A stretch of 64,000 bases of DNA from Limnanthes douglasii subsp. nivea (Eukaryota > Streptophyta > Magnoliopsida > Brassicales > Limnanthaceae), in the NCBI GenBank assembly GCA_036936605.1, contig JAUPFV010000003.1, forward strand, positions 144,182,997-144,246,996. Reading direction: 5' to 3'. Both the position numbers and the translations under genes were made by a program. Shown one piece after another: positions 45,640-57,047 of the stretch (within the stretch, counting starts at the first letter, position 1; each line of letters starts with the position of its first letter). Under the pieces are notes generated by a model that was not told where the DNA came from, made no database searches, and saw nothing but the letters and a program-made list of their open reading frames with translations.

Positions 45640-46035
45640 TGTTGTTATCATATTTCGCATCTATCATAGTCATGTAGGTTTCACATATATCATATTTACT
45701 ATAGGTTCCACATCTATCATGCATAATGTCATAATATATTTTGTATATATTATATAGAATTTACGTTTCACATCTATCATATTTACTAAAGGTTGTACAT
45801 CCATCATTTTAATTCATGTTTCACATCTATCACATCTATTAAGGTTATGTATCTATCATTTTAATCCATATTTCACATTTATCATGCCTATTAAAGGTTT
45901 CACATCTATCATGAATAATCCTATAAAAGGTTCCGCATCTATCATGTTTATTTATGTTTCATGTCAATCATATTTATTAAGGTTGCACATCTATCATCCA
46001 TCATCTTTATAAATGGTTTCGCATATTTGACATGG
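45640..46035 (+). repeat. Minisatellite array, core TTTCACATCTATCAT
   Basis: About twelve irregular units of 26-40 bp. Each holds (G/T)GTTTC(A/G)CATCTATCAT or a close variant, spaced by A/T-rich filler. It belongs to the family seen at 47060, 47380, 49985, 51550, 52900 and (inverted) 57324. Confidence 0.85.
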
Positions 46036-46051
46036 GTTATTATTTTGCAAA

Positions 46052-46921
46052 AAAATAACAAAATATCCCAGCCCCAGCCCCAGCACATGCAGACCCTGTT
46101 TCTGGCCAGCTTTGACTTATCAATAGTAGAGATAAACCCTGTGTTTATGTCAAAAACCCAGATACTACACATAATAATGAAGTGGAAGTCCATGATCTAC
46201 ATCCACCACAAGAGAAGAATGAAGTTAGTGTGAAATAACGGATCCTAAAATTACGATTGTTGTGGAAGAGGAGCGCATTAATCCTATTGTGGTTGTTGTT
46301 GTTGAAGATGCACCTGTTATTCCTGTTGATATTAGGGTTGATGTTGATGTTGTTACATCCAAGGGTATTGTTGTTGTTGAAAAGAAGCATGTTACTCATG
46401 TTAATGTTGGGTTAAAAACCAAAATGTTTCCCTAATTGATGTTTCTTTTGTTACATTTAAGGTTATTGTTGCAGTGGAAAAGGAGCATGTTATTCATGTT
46501 GATGTTGGGTTAAAAACCAAAATGTTTCCCCAATTTATGTTTCTCTTATTACATCTAAGGTTATTGCTGTTGTGAAAAAAAATCATGTTACTCCTATTGA
46601 TGTTTGGGTTGAAAATCAAGATGATCCCCTTATTGATATTGATCTTGTTACATCTAAGGATACTTTTGAATATAAGCATGTTCCTCATGTTGATCTTGGG
46701 GTTAAAAGCCAAGATGATCCCCTATTGATGGTGTTGTTATGGGAGAACATGATCATGATATTAATGATGCTATCAAAGAAGAAGATCTTAATATTACTCT
46801 CGTAAATGATCAAGATACTAATGTTGTTGTACATGTTGCTAAAGAATATGTTGCTGAAGTAACTGAAGTGACCAAGAATGTTGTTGAAGTATATGTTGTT
46901 GTGGACAAAGAGGTGATATAG
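46052..46921 (+). pseudogene. Repetitive acidic/Val-rich protein remnant
   Basis: After CCCAGCCCCAGCCCCAGC a coding-like stretch runs in changing frames to TAG at 46919-46921. Its core is four repeats of about 33 residues (see the repeat entry) built on VTSK...HV.PIDV.V..QDDPLID, followed by an Asp/Glu/Val-rich tail (EEDLNITLVNDQDTNVVV). Single-base indels break the frame between repeats one and three. The repeats may reflect a structural or low-complexity linker protein. No family is recognised. Confidence 0.45.
46352..46735 (+). repeat. Four tandem copies of a ~99-bp coding repeat
   Basis: Units start at GTTACATCCAAGG (46352), GTTACATTTAAGG (46450), ATTACATCTAAGG (46548) and GTTACATCTAAGG (46647), giving periods of 98, 98 and 99 bp. 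A period of 99 equals 33 codons; the two 98-bp spacings are the frameshifts that broke the protein. Confidence 0.85.
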
Positions 46922-47059
46922 ATAACCCAAAGTTAGCAAAAACTGTTTTAAAAAACGTATGTAGTTGGAGATATATTTTGTTGTGTATGATCCTTCTTTT
47001 TCTTAAATATTGTAACATTATCAGTATTTATATATTTAATGTTTGTATCTCATACTTGC

Positions 47060-47225
47060 ATGTTTTTTTGCATAATATAACGTTTCGCAACTATCAAAGT
47101 TCCACTGTCCGCATCTATCATTTTGTTTATGGCTTCGCATCTATCATTTAGAATGCATCATATTTACTCTTGTTTTTCCACTATTGTTTTTACACTTGTT
47201 TCGCATCAAATGTGTCATTCTATGT
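47060..47225 (+). repeat. Minisatellite cluster, core TTTCGCATCTATCA
   Basis: About five degenerate units (CGTTTCGCAACTATCA, CCGCATCTATCATTT, CTTCGCATCTATCATTT, TTTCGCATCAAATG) just upstream of the exon-like piece at 47232. Confidence 0.75.
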
Positions 47226-47231
47226 TTTGTA

Positions 47232-48540
47232 ATGGATGAGGCCTCTGATGTCCAATAAATTGAAACGCCAGAAGTTAGTGACTTAGACCCATCTATTGAG
47301 AATGAAATTATAAGGATTGAAAATAATATACACAATAGACAAGTAAGTAAATTACATTTCCTTTCTCCTCTAAATGTGCACTATTTTCGCATCTATCATA
47401 GTTGCATTGTCTTTACATCTATTATACGTGCACTAGTTTTTCATTTAGTCTAGTTTCACTATATCTCATGTATCATATTTGCATTGGTTTCTCATCTATC
47501 ATAATTGCACTAGTTTCTCACCTGTCACATTTTCTTAGGTTTTGCATCTATCGTACTTTGACTGGTTTCTCATCTATCCTAGTTTTGAAGGTTCTGCATC
47601 TTAGAGTGTTCCTGGTTTTGTATTTTTCATAAAGAGTTGGATGAAGGCCCTTCATTTGAACTATATTTGGATCATTCTCAATATCAAATCCCTGATCAAT
47701 TACCTAACATGGAAATTACTAGAATAGAATGCCCATTTACAAAAAAAGTAACAACCACAATTGCAATAAATCAATACGAAAAATTAGAACTGATTCAGAA
47801 AGGAAAAATCAATCCTGGTCTTATAGTATGGTCAGTTCCAAAGATCAAAGAATCTAATATTTTTGTTAGTAATATGTTGGAGATAATCGATGAAGATAAA
47901 ATCGACTCTAAGGTAAAATTTAAATTTATTTTGTGTTCCTTACCTCCCATTACATATCTAAGCTAACTGTTAACTTCCACTTTTGACAACACAAGTAATA
48001 GACGGTTATATGTATATCCACCTTAAACAACACGATAATTAAATACCCGTTGTTGAATATCCGGGAGAATTTATGCAGTAATATACTTATCTGGAGGCGT
48101 AATGGTAATAATAATATACATTTACAACACATGTATTAATTGATAAAAAAACAATGTTTCTAAATATTACTGCTTCAATGTAGCTGATGTTAAACCAAAA
48201 TTTGGATGTAACACTATATGTTGACAATAAGGTACAAGGCATCATAGAAGGTTACATCTTTATTCCGCTTCTAACAGAAGTTCTACGAGGGAATGTTTCC
48301 AATTGGACATTACTTCTAATTGATGTCGAAGATGAAATAGTAATAAATCTAAACCCAATGCCAAAACGTCCAGATCTAAAAAGAAAAACTGCATAAAGAT
48401 TAGTAAGTGTCTTTCTTCTAATGTATTTCATATCACACACGTGCATATATATATCATATAATTTATTTGTATGCCTATTAAATTATAGATTCAACACCTC
48501 CAAAGCAAAAACAATTTACGAGAAGAAGCAAAATAGAAGA
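47232..48540 (+). pseudogene. Ulp1/C48 protease-like gene remnant with minisatellite intron
   Basis: Exon-like pieces with splice signals: 47232-47340 (donor GTAAGTAA at 47341), about 47636-47913 (donor AAG|GTAAAAT), and 48184-48396 (acceptor TTCAATGTAG). The middle piece reads DEGPSFELYLDHSQYQ and TRIECPFTKKVTTTIAINQ. The last contains GYIFIPLLTEVLRGNVSNW and TLLLIDVEDEIVINLNPMP, which resembles the C-terminal half of Ulp1-like cysteine proteases carried by plant transposons (pattern: PL...HWTLLVID...HLDSMP). The catalytic His would be Asn here (SNW) and the Asp also Asn (NLNP), so an active protease is unlikely. The intron 47341-47635 is mostly minisatellite. A further small piece may follow at 48488. 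Assignment rests on one short motif. Confidence 0.4.
47380..47635 (+). repeat. Minisatellite within putative intron
   Basis: About ten units such as TTTCGCATCTATCATAG and TTTCTCATCTATCATAATT at 25-30-bp spacing. It lies between a donor (47341) and the next exon-like piece (47636). Confidence 0.85.
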
Positions 48541-48829
48541 TTGTATGTCCAACAAAAAATCATAAACAAAGACGTGCATCACTTGATTCCGGAGTAATGG
48601 CTGCGATTACTTTAAAGATTATATTTTATACGTAAAACTTGACCTTGAAAAAACTTCTCATATTGCACCATTAAGAAGATCATAAATATTTTGCATTTTT
48701 TTAATGAATACAAGACTAACAGATTTTGGACAGTATTTGGTAATATTTGTTGTAATTGTTTTTGTAATGTTTGTAATAAGTATTTGTTGTACAGTTTGTC
48801 TACCATCGATTTTTTATGTTGATATATTT

Positions 48830-49000
48830 TATTAGCATATCGCAACTCTCACGATATATATACAGTTTCACATCTATCGTATATATAAATGTAAAGGTTT
48901 CGCATTTATCATATCTTTTGTGGCCCTGTTTGGCATCTATCATCAATATAAATAAAATGTTTTTCATTTATCATATAATTTTCTTGGGCAGTTTTCTCAT
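48830..49000 (+). repeat. Weak minisatellite cluster
   Basis: Four or five diverged units (TTTCACATCTATCGTAT, TTTCGCATTTATCATAT, TTGGCATCTATCATC). Around it (48541-49323) no gene is recognised. Confidence 0.6.
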
Positions 49001-49323
49001 CTTTTGTTCTAATTATTTTTATTCATCCAATTAATATTTATCAGAAGTTCTTTGTTTTTGTAATTAATATAGTTTACCAAACTCACACCTATTTTGTCAA
49101 ATCAAAATTTAAACTAGTGACTTACATTTTATTGGTTATTTAATTATATGATTTAACAAAATTATATACTCATGATTATTGTGCAATAACTACAAACCTT
49201 CACCAGTAACAAGCAAGCTATAATTATTTTTGATGATTTTAAACATTTCAACTTGCAAAATTTTTAACTATAAAGTTCAGTTCATACTTTAAGTTCTCAT
49301 ACAAAAAAATATTATTTTGAAAA

Positions 49324-49720
49324 ATGAAACCTCTAAATTATTCTTTAGACGAAGACTCCTTTTACAGTGATTTATCACCCTTTTGTTCTCCTGAAGAAGT
49401 TGAAACCTGGAAAACAAACCACCACATAGGAATTCTTTTCATATTTTTTCTGATGATGGTTTCAATTCTTTTATGATGAATACTATTCTGAAGATGAAAT
49501 TTCGGAAGATGAACTTTATGAAGATGACGAGGATCCAAAATATAATCCTATTATTGTCCTCTTAAAAAGAAAGAGGAGACGTGACCAGGAGAAAGATGAA
49601 GATGAACAGTCTGAAGAAGAAGACTCAGACGATAAAGAAAAAGATTCGGAGGAACAAGATTCTGAGGAAGAAAATTCAGAGAGAGAAGACTCTGAAGATG
49701 GCGAAGAAAACTCTGACTGA
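49324..49720 (+). pseudogene. Small acidic protein remnant
   Basis: From ATG 49324 the frame reads KPLNYSLDEDSFYSDLSPF and PEEVETWKTN. It then needs two small frame changes (about 49430 and 49480) to continue into YYSEDEISEDELYEDDED, KRKRRRDQEKDED and a Ser/Asp/Glu repeat tail ending at TGA 49718-49720. Acidic tails of this type occur in chromatin and transposon accessory proteins, but no function can be given. The minus-strand frame through it is only its shadow. Confidence 0.4.
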
Positions 49721-49984
49721 AGGTAGGAGGAAAGGCTTGATTTTACTTTTTGATTTCTATATTTTAGCATGTTTATGTTTTTTCTTTTTGCCGACCCGAA
49801 TGTATATATATGTTACTGAATAAAAAGAGTCTGAATCTGAGTCTGACTAAGGAGAATCTGTTTTTATAGTTTGTCTTAAGTTTGTTTGTGTTATATTGAA
49901 ATTTTCTTGTATTTCTCTTTTTTCATAATGAAGTTTATCTGTTTGTATATATCTTTATTTATCCTTTTATTTCTTTTCAAACAT

Positions 49985-50430
49985 CTATCAAAACTACGTA
50001 TTTAGTTAGCATAAGTTTTGTATATATTAGCACAAAAAATGTAGTTAGTTATGACCTAGTTTAGCATATATCAAACTAATGTATTTGGTTATCCAAGGTT
50101 GCGTATCCATCACAATATAACGTATTCGGTTATCCAATGTCACTCATCTATCACAATATAATGTATTTAGTTATGAAAGAGTTCAACATCTATCAATCTC
50201 ATGTATTTGGTTATAAAAGGTCTCGCATTTATCACAAACAAATGAATTTGTTCAAATACGGTTTTCATATATCGATTCAATATATTTGTTTGTGCTTATT
50301 TTCACATCTATCAAGTCCATATATTTTGGTTATAAAAGGTTTCACATCTATCGAGTCCATCTATCATAGAAGGTTTCGCATATATCAAGTCCATCTGTTA
50401 TGCAACATCTATTTTTATTATGTCAAAAAA
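49985..50430 (+). repeat. Minisatellite 3' of the MULE gene
   Basis: About twelve degenerate units: TTGCGTATCCATCACAATAT, TCTCGCATTTATCACA, GTTTCACATCTATCGAGTCC, GTTTCGCATATATCAAGTCC. GTATTTGGTTAT spacers between units are shared only within this cluster. Confidence 0.8.
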
Positions 50431-50465
50431 ATTTGAAAAACTAAAATTATTAAAAATTAAATTGA

Positions 50466-52840
50466 TCTTACAAAACATCTACACATGATCATCTATTATG
50501 ACCAGATTTAAAACAATGAGAACATGTTATAGTTTGAATACCTAATTTTTCTCTAGATGGAAGTTGTTTCTTCTTAGGTCATCCAACTCTCCTTTTTAAA
50601 ATTGGAGGAAGTACATATAAAGAAGTTGTTGAAGTAGATGCTTGGCCAAAAGTAGTAAATGCAGCTATACCATATGAATATATTTCCTTATAAGAGCTTA
50701 CAAAATAACATGGCTCAACATATTTCATAAGATCTTAATCTACATAAAACAATGCATCTAAAGCATGAGAGCATAGGAAACAATCATGTTTCCATGCACC
50801 AGAAGAACAAGTACGTACACTCAGATCAACAACCATAAAAAGATCACAAAACACTTCATGTAAAAGATGAGTAGACGAATAAAATATCCATGGATGACAT
50901 TCTTCGACATTAACTTTAAATTTTTTGTCAAATACAGGACACAAATCACTAATCCAACGTTTAGCATCAACAAAATATCTTGAACTTTGACTCATTTATA
51001 AAACTTTAATCATGTCAATTAACTCTAGTATAGGAAAACTACAAAATTGTTTGAGTTGATTGTTAAATGACTCAGCTGGAGTAGAAGCCATAGAGCCATA
51101 CCTCTTGTCTTTGAAAAAACACAAGCATATTTATTGGGAGGTAAATTATCACAACAATTAACAACTTTCCCACCCCCTTGTTTAAGAAATGCATCCATAT
51201 ATTAAATAAACAAATTCTCACTAGCAGCATACGTGCATCTTTTAAACATTTGAACCATAGTATCCTTAAATGTTGTCGATGTACCAGTTAAATAATACTT
51301 CAAAATATTTTAAACATGATAAAGACAATATACATGATGACAATTTGTAAATATATCGGATACAACACTAAAAATACCTAAATAACGATCATTAATATAT
51401 ATGATTTTCCGATCCAATAAATAGGGATTCAATATCTCCAAAAACCAGATCCAACTCTAAGTATCTTCAGCCCAACAATACTAAATGCAATACGGAAAAT
51501 GCATGCAACAAATATATAGAAATTATATCATAAATGATTGATTAGAACTAGTTTTGCATCTACCAATTTACTTATATCATCAGGTTCCCCATCTATCGTA
51601 TTAAGTACTAAGTGTTCGCATCTATCATTTTAATTATACAATAAGGTTCGAAATTTACCCTATTAATTATTCAAGGTTTTGCATTTACTATATTTTATCC
51701 ATGTATGGTTTCACAGTTTTATATATAACATAAGAAGATAACATGTTTTCCAATATAGAACAAAAGATAACAAAACTCACCATGGTTACCATACTTAGTT
51801 ATGGCAGATAACAATACCTATTTATATTTCTCCGTTAAAAAAATTCAATCATTAAATAAAACTCGACGAAAAGAATTGAAACCATAGAGACAAGAAATGA
51901 ATACGACGAAACAACGCTTAAAGACATGGGTTTCCAAAGAATACTCCAGTATGTAATCACTGTTGCTATCAATAATCTTCAATGTTTTAAAATAATTCTT
52001 AATTAGTTTATCAGAAGTAGAACTATCTCCACATACAGCCCTCTTAACTTTCTCTAAAGCAAGTCATGAGACACAGTAAAAGATATCTAAACTGTAGTCA
52101 TTTTCAAAAATAATTTCACGCTTGTAGATGTAACATCAACTTTCCTCTTAACACAATCACATATTTCGTTCACAATCAAATCCGATGACAAATGCTTTTT
52201 TATTTTTTTTGCTAAAACCAGTCCCACATGTATGTGGTTGGATATAGTTCTTAATAATAAAAAATCTAGTAGACTTCTCTTTTTTAGTATAAAGTCGCCA
52301 ATGACAGTCCTTTGAATCTTTTTTTTGTGCAATACATTGTTACTCTTTTTTTATTGTGCAAATATGTGAAAGTAAAACCTTCTTGTAAAGCCAACCGAAT
52401 AATAGTTAATCTGAAACCTACCACAGCATCTTCAAAGACTTGCCTAACACCACTAATTTCATTAACCCAACCAACAGTAGCAAGTGCTTTGTTCTTGTGA
52501 CAAATAACATCAACACCAGAAATTTGACCAGTTTCTCCACAAACAATAACTTCATTTGAAGATTCAAATATACTTTGAACAATTTCTCTAATTTTATCAC
52601 CAACAACAGCATCACCTTTAACTTTAATGGTAACAGTTGAAACACCCAAAGTATAAACAACTGATACCAAAGAAATTAAATCATCATCACAACCTAAGCT
52701 AACATTTTCTAGGTCACTACAACAGTATCTTTATCTGAATTTACCCCAAACCAATGTATTATATCTACTTAAAACAAATATAACAATATCTTCAAAATCA
52801 TCAAATAAACTAAGATTGCAGATTATAATTTCCCCTTTTA
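50466..52840 (-). pseudogene. Mutator-like (MULE) transposase
   Basis: Minus strand, N to C: a PB1-like start (about 52840-52650), then a MuDR-type DNA-binding part (RLALQEGFTFTYLHNKKRV at about 52400-52340; IQPHTCG near 52225). After an intron (51780-51481) come catalytic-core pieces (SWIWFLE, NDRYLGIFSVVSDIF and HHVYCLYHV, 51455-51310), then a SWIM zinc finger with CSSGAWKHDCFLCSHALDAL (about 50810-50750), a basic PKKKQLPSREK segment, and a zinc knuckle C-x2-C-x4-H-x4-C (CSHCFKSGHNR then stop, near 50520-50485). This is the usual order of plant MULE transposases, which cut and paste the element by a DDE mechanism. At least ten stops and frameshifts make it inactive. Terminal inverted repeats were not found. 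Confidence 0.8.
51481..51780 (-). other. Putative MULE intron containing minisatellite
   Basis: On the minus strand, donor CATG|GTGAGTTTTG (51780) and acceptor TTGCATTTAG|T (51481) bound exactly 300 bp. The sequence between is non-coding and about half of it (51550-51720) is minisatellite units such as GTTCGCATCTATCATTTT (plus strand). Coding similarity to MULE transposases resumes in phase on both sides, which supports a real intron rather than an insertion. Confidence 0.6.
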
Positions 52841-52899
52841 GTTTAAAAATACATAATCAACTTCTAGACATCGTGTACCTGCATTGAACCGAAAAATAA

Positions 52900-53160
52900 A
52901 CAGGTTTTGAATCTATCATTACAGTAAAGATTATGAATCACATCTTTTAGTACAAGGAATACATATGGTTTGCATCTACCAGTACATAAAAATACAAATG
53001 TTTCACAGCTAGCAGTAAATAGGTTTCGCATCTACAATACAAAACAACACCAACGTTTTGCATCTACCAATAAACAAGTTTTTTCAACTACTAGTATAAA
53101 AGGATAAACATGTTTTACAACTATCAGTACAAATAAAACCGATTTCGCATCTTCTTACTT
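52900..53160 (+). repeat. Minisatellite 5' of the MULE gene
   Basis: About eight units: GGTTTTGAATCTATCATTAC, GGTTTGCATCTACCAGTAC, GGTTTCGCATCTACAATAC, CGATTTCGCATCTTCTTAC. The second half of the core is shifted to CTACCAGTA compared with other clusters. Confidence 0.8.
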
Positions 53161-53950
53161 CATCTTCTTCGTTTAAACCCCAACCCCTTACACAGACGAA
53201 TATTTCCAAAAACAAACAAACACATTGAAATCGACTGAAACCTTACTGCAATATAAAAATTTCACTAAAAAATCAGAGTAAAACCAGTAGAATATCAAAA
53301 ATAAAAAAGAAAACAGATCTCGAGTTACCTATTCAAAATCAAAAATCGAGTTACCTAAAACACACAAATCGAATTATCTAAACAAATATCTAAAATCAAA
53401 CTTCGAATCAAGTAAAAACACAATCAAAATCTTACGAAAACAAAAGAAAAAAAAAACAAATCGAGTACAAAATTGAATCTTCACCTATAATATTATGGTA
53501 TTGTTCTATTCACGTAATAGAATAGTTAGAGAAAAAAATAATGAAAAACGGGTGAATTAAGAAACATAAAAGCGTTTATATAATTAAGTAAGAGTGTTTA
53601 TGGTACTATTGAATCTTAGATGGTAGATATTTGAGTGTAATAGATAATTCTAAAAAATACATGAAAACATAGGTCTTGAGTGGATAATAGTATTGTTTTT
53701 AGGTCTTAAATGGTACTAAACCAGTAGTTTATGCTTCAAGAATAATTAAAATATTTAAATCAATATTTGAAAACAATACAATACAATTAATTAATCGATG
53801 GAATTTCTACCAATAACCAAAATATTTAGCTAAGAAAGCAATAGAAAAGTACAAAACAAAAGCAACTTTGTATAATTTGTGTGCTCGGTAATACTATATT
53901 GATTATAGTCTTAATTTCATATTATTGTTTTGTTTTTTGTGATTTTGATA
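53161..53950. other. Possible MULE leader and end; copia LTR remnant
   Basis: 53161-53480 read on the minus strand looks like a 5' leader with an intron (repeated AACTCGA words, TTATATTGCAG). 53480-53720 repeats AAATGGTA(C/G)T and GGTCTTGAGTGG/GGTCTTAAATGG words and may hold the MULE terminus, but no inverted partner was seen. From about 53730 to 53950 the sequence is probably the decayed LTR of the following copia relic. Confidence 0.35.
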
Positions 53951-55745
53951 TGGTATCAGCACAAAGTTTCTAATTTTCTTGATTATCAAAATTCTCATTC
54001 TTACATATAAAAAATACAACAAATCACCATGGATGATTCTTACATGTCTTATCAGTATCTAAACCACCAACTCAAACGGTTCCGGATGAGAGACCATAAT
54101 TATTGATCTCTCACATCCCTTCTACATTCATCATTTAGACCAACCATGCCATGTTTTGTTTCCCATCAAATTAAACGGTTTCAATTATTAATTATGGAAT
54201 AACGCAGTTAGTTATTCATGCCCTCACTGCAAAAAAGAAGATCAATTTCATCTATGACATAGTAAAACAAATCATAGGAGAATGAACCTCTCATGTTTGA
54301 GCAATGGAACCAATGCAAAATCACTATAATTTATTAGTTAACTAAAGTTATTGAATAAGACATTACTGAAGGGGTTATCCATACCAAGACAACACACAAA
54401 GTATGTGTATACTTGCACGGCCAATTATTACAAAAAAAATACTTCAATCGTGTTTCAGATACAAAAATCAATCACCATCATATCACAAGTCATAATGACA
54501 GTAGCTATTTTTCCAAGATAAAGACATTGTTGGAAAATATCACGACATATAATTTTCCACTGACTTGAACCAACGACAAGCAAGTCTCGAATAGAGAGAG
54601 AAAGATCTTCTTATGCAATTTTGATGGGTTTGCATGAATCTTACAAGGAGGTGAAGTCTAGTGTGTAGATGATGTCACCTTTTCCTAGTTTGTCATATTA
54701 TTTGATAATCCAGTAAGAGAAGCAACGGCATTTATCCTCGCCAATTAAAACAATCTCCATAGCAGTCGCAATCCTGAGAAAAAGAGAGAATTCAAAGTAG
54801 AAAATATGAGACCACTGCTACAGATCCGGACATACTATAGATGAATATCAGACTCAACCTTGACTTTTCCAAACTAATCATCCTCATCATCTTTCAATCA
54901 AGAACCCAATTCATTATTATTTCAATTTCCCAAACCCACATCCTATGACTCAGAACCTCAGCCTTGATCACTTTTATCTCCATCCATCCCATATATCTAA
55001 AACTTCCAACCCCTACCTATTCTACGTCCTTATATTCAACTATGAATTCATCACCCTGAGTCTCCACTTTGTCATCACCTTTTGCTCCACCAACATTTTT
55101 TACTTCATCACCACCCCCAGCCATACATCCTTATATTTTACATTTTCCCCTAACCATCATGCTTTTTTTACCTTTGATCAGCACAAACAGAGCCTTCATC
55201 ATTTGAAAATTCAAACCGTGATCCATTTTGACGCCAAGCTATGTCCACTGAACTTCAAGCTTTAGAACATAACAACACTTGGCAGTTGGTTCCACTTCCT
55301 TTGGGACACAAAACAAATTAGATGTCCTTGGGTTTATATGATCAAATACAAAATGTTAGACCCAAGTAGAAGGTATTGACTATTAGAAGACTTTTTCTCC
55401 AACTGCTAAATTCACCATTCTTCGATGTTTGTTAACTGTTGCAACTTCTAGAAATTGATATATTCATCAACTTGATGTGCATAATACATTTCTTCATGGG
55501 AATCTAGATGAAGAGGTATATAGGTCTTCATCTCATGGTCTCCACCGATAAGGGGAGAATTTGGTATGTTGACTTTACTAATCTATCTATGGTTTAAAAC
55601 AAGAATCTCCAAATTGGTTATCCACTTTTTCAACTATCATCAAAACTGTAAGTTACATACTGTCAAAATCAAAATAATCACTTTTTACTTAATATCAAGA
55701 TAATAAATTCACTACTATTATCGTATTGTTGATGATATTTTATAA
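53951..55745 (+). pseudogene. Copia relic (Copia-C)
   Basis: TGGTATCAGCAC at 53951 is a copia primer-binding site. A gag-like start at ATG 54029 (MDDSYMSYQYLNHQLKRFRM) follows. From about 55240 reverse transcriptase similarity returns in broken frames: LEHNNTWQLVPLPLG (55258-55310), FSPTAKFTTLRCLLTVA equivalent (55390-55440), IHQLDVHNTFLHGNLDEEVY (55465-55520, with a stop where it now reads TAG) and YVDD-like RIVDDIL near 55720. The part between 54350 and 55230 is too decayed to assign. Confidence 0.7.
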
Positions 55746-55749
55746 TAAA

Positions 55750-55915
55750 ATGTCAATGGGTCGGGATGGGTGCGGGTATAGCTAAACCCGTAACCCATCC
55801 CGTCTATGTTTTTCCAAACCCATACCCTAACCCATACCCGTCGGGTAGTAATATTTTTTTCCCACACCCAACCCGCCGGGTTCGGGTACCCATCCACGGG
55901 TACCCATGGAAGTTT
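55750..55915. repeat. GGGTACCC-rich palindromic repeat
   Basis: A patch of CCCATACCC, CGGGTACCCATCC and ACGGGTACCCATGG words with many self-complementary pairs. Such GGGTACCC/CGGGT patches are common parts of plant hAT-like and MITE elements. Here it separates the copia relic from repeat R copy 2. Confidence 0.55.
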
Positions 55916-56470
55916 TAAATTGCATAGAATTAAATTGCTCGAAAATCATCTACTCCAACATTCTAACAATTAAAATCTCGACGACTTAAAATATTTTTAT
56001 AAATATTAAATTTACTTAAGTTAATGCAAATCCGAAAATAATAATTTGTTTGCTAATTATTCACTAATATAGTTTAACCATCTTATTTTACTTCATAAGA
56101 TCTATACATACCCCAATGTTATTAAAAATATGAATAAATTAATACTTATTAAAAGTACTGAATTTTAAAAACTTTGATGTTTAGAAAAACCAATTTTAAT
56201 AATTTAAATTTTACACTAAGTGAGTAAGTGAATAACCGAATGTTTTAGTTACTACAAATTAAAGTACTATAAAATAAAAGTGTTGAACATGGATTGGACG
56301 CAAATTATGAAGTTTTAATGTAAATAATCCTTAAATATATTCTTTTGATAAATAAATCTTATCTGTCTGATCTTATCTACCAATTTCATGTCCCAAATAT
56401 TGTTAATTTTTTTTAATGTGTGTTTACATATAGACCAGAATCGGACATCTCTCATTCCTCTTGCAGGCAG
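55915..56470. repeat. Dispersed repeat R, copy 2
   Basis: Matches 22800-23335 in the same orientation throughout (landmarks listed there). An extra 60 bp near 56055-56115 is absent from copy 1. Confidence 0.8.
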
Positions 56471-57047
56471 TCAAAAAATTGTAAAATGTGGCAGTTCTAC
56501 ATTTCTGCTACGCTGACATATCAAACTTTGGGGCAGCGTTTCTATTCGTATAAATAATTTAAAACTTAACTTTTCTTTGAATCTTTTTTTTCACTTGTGG
56601 AAATTTCACTTTATGTTGGTTATTTCTAATTTTATTTTATTAATTTTATAGTTTATTTTATGTCGAGTATTAAACCAAAAAATAAAAATATTATTTATTT
56701 ATTATTCATATTTTTGTATATATATCTAAAAAAATCAATTTTATATAAATATTAACCATCAAAAACCTAATAATACCATAAATACTTTTAGTTAATTATA
56801 TAAAATATTTGTATTTTTTATCGTTGTTTCTTTCTCTTTATATTTTTTATATACTAACGATTTTTCTCTTATACAGTGGTCCTTTCTTGCAATGGATTAC
56901 ATTTCTCTCTTTCTTTCCGGTATAAAACATAATTTTCTTTACACACTAACGCTTTCTTGCAATAGATTATTTTTGTTTCTTTCTCTCTTATATAAAACAT
57001 AATTTTCTTTATACACCCGATTCCAAGCTGTAAAACCTAACTCTAGT
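56471..57047. other. A+T-rich spacer
   Basis: No gene. 56868-57020 contains a near-duplicate of about 65 bp (TTTCTTGCAAT(G/A)GATTA... and TATAAAACATAATTTTCTTTA at 56924 and 56990). Confidence 0.5.

Noticed and set aside
49516..49770. Ser-rich minus-strand frame
   Set aside because: It is the reverse reading of the GAA/GAT/TCT-rich acidic coding stretch on the plus strand.
53480..53720. MULE terminal inverted repeat
   Set aside because: No matching inverted sequence was found near 41000-41750, 49800-50100 or 58350; the ends remain undefined.
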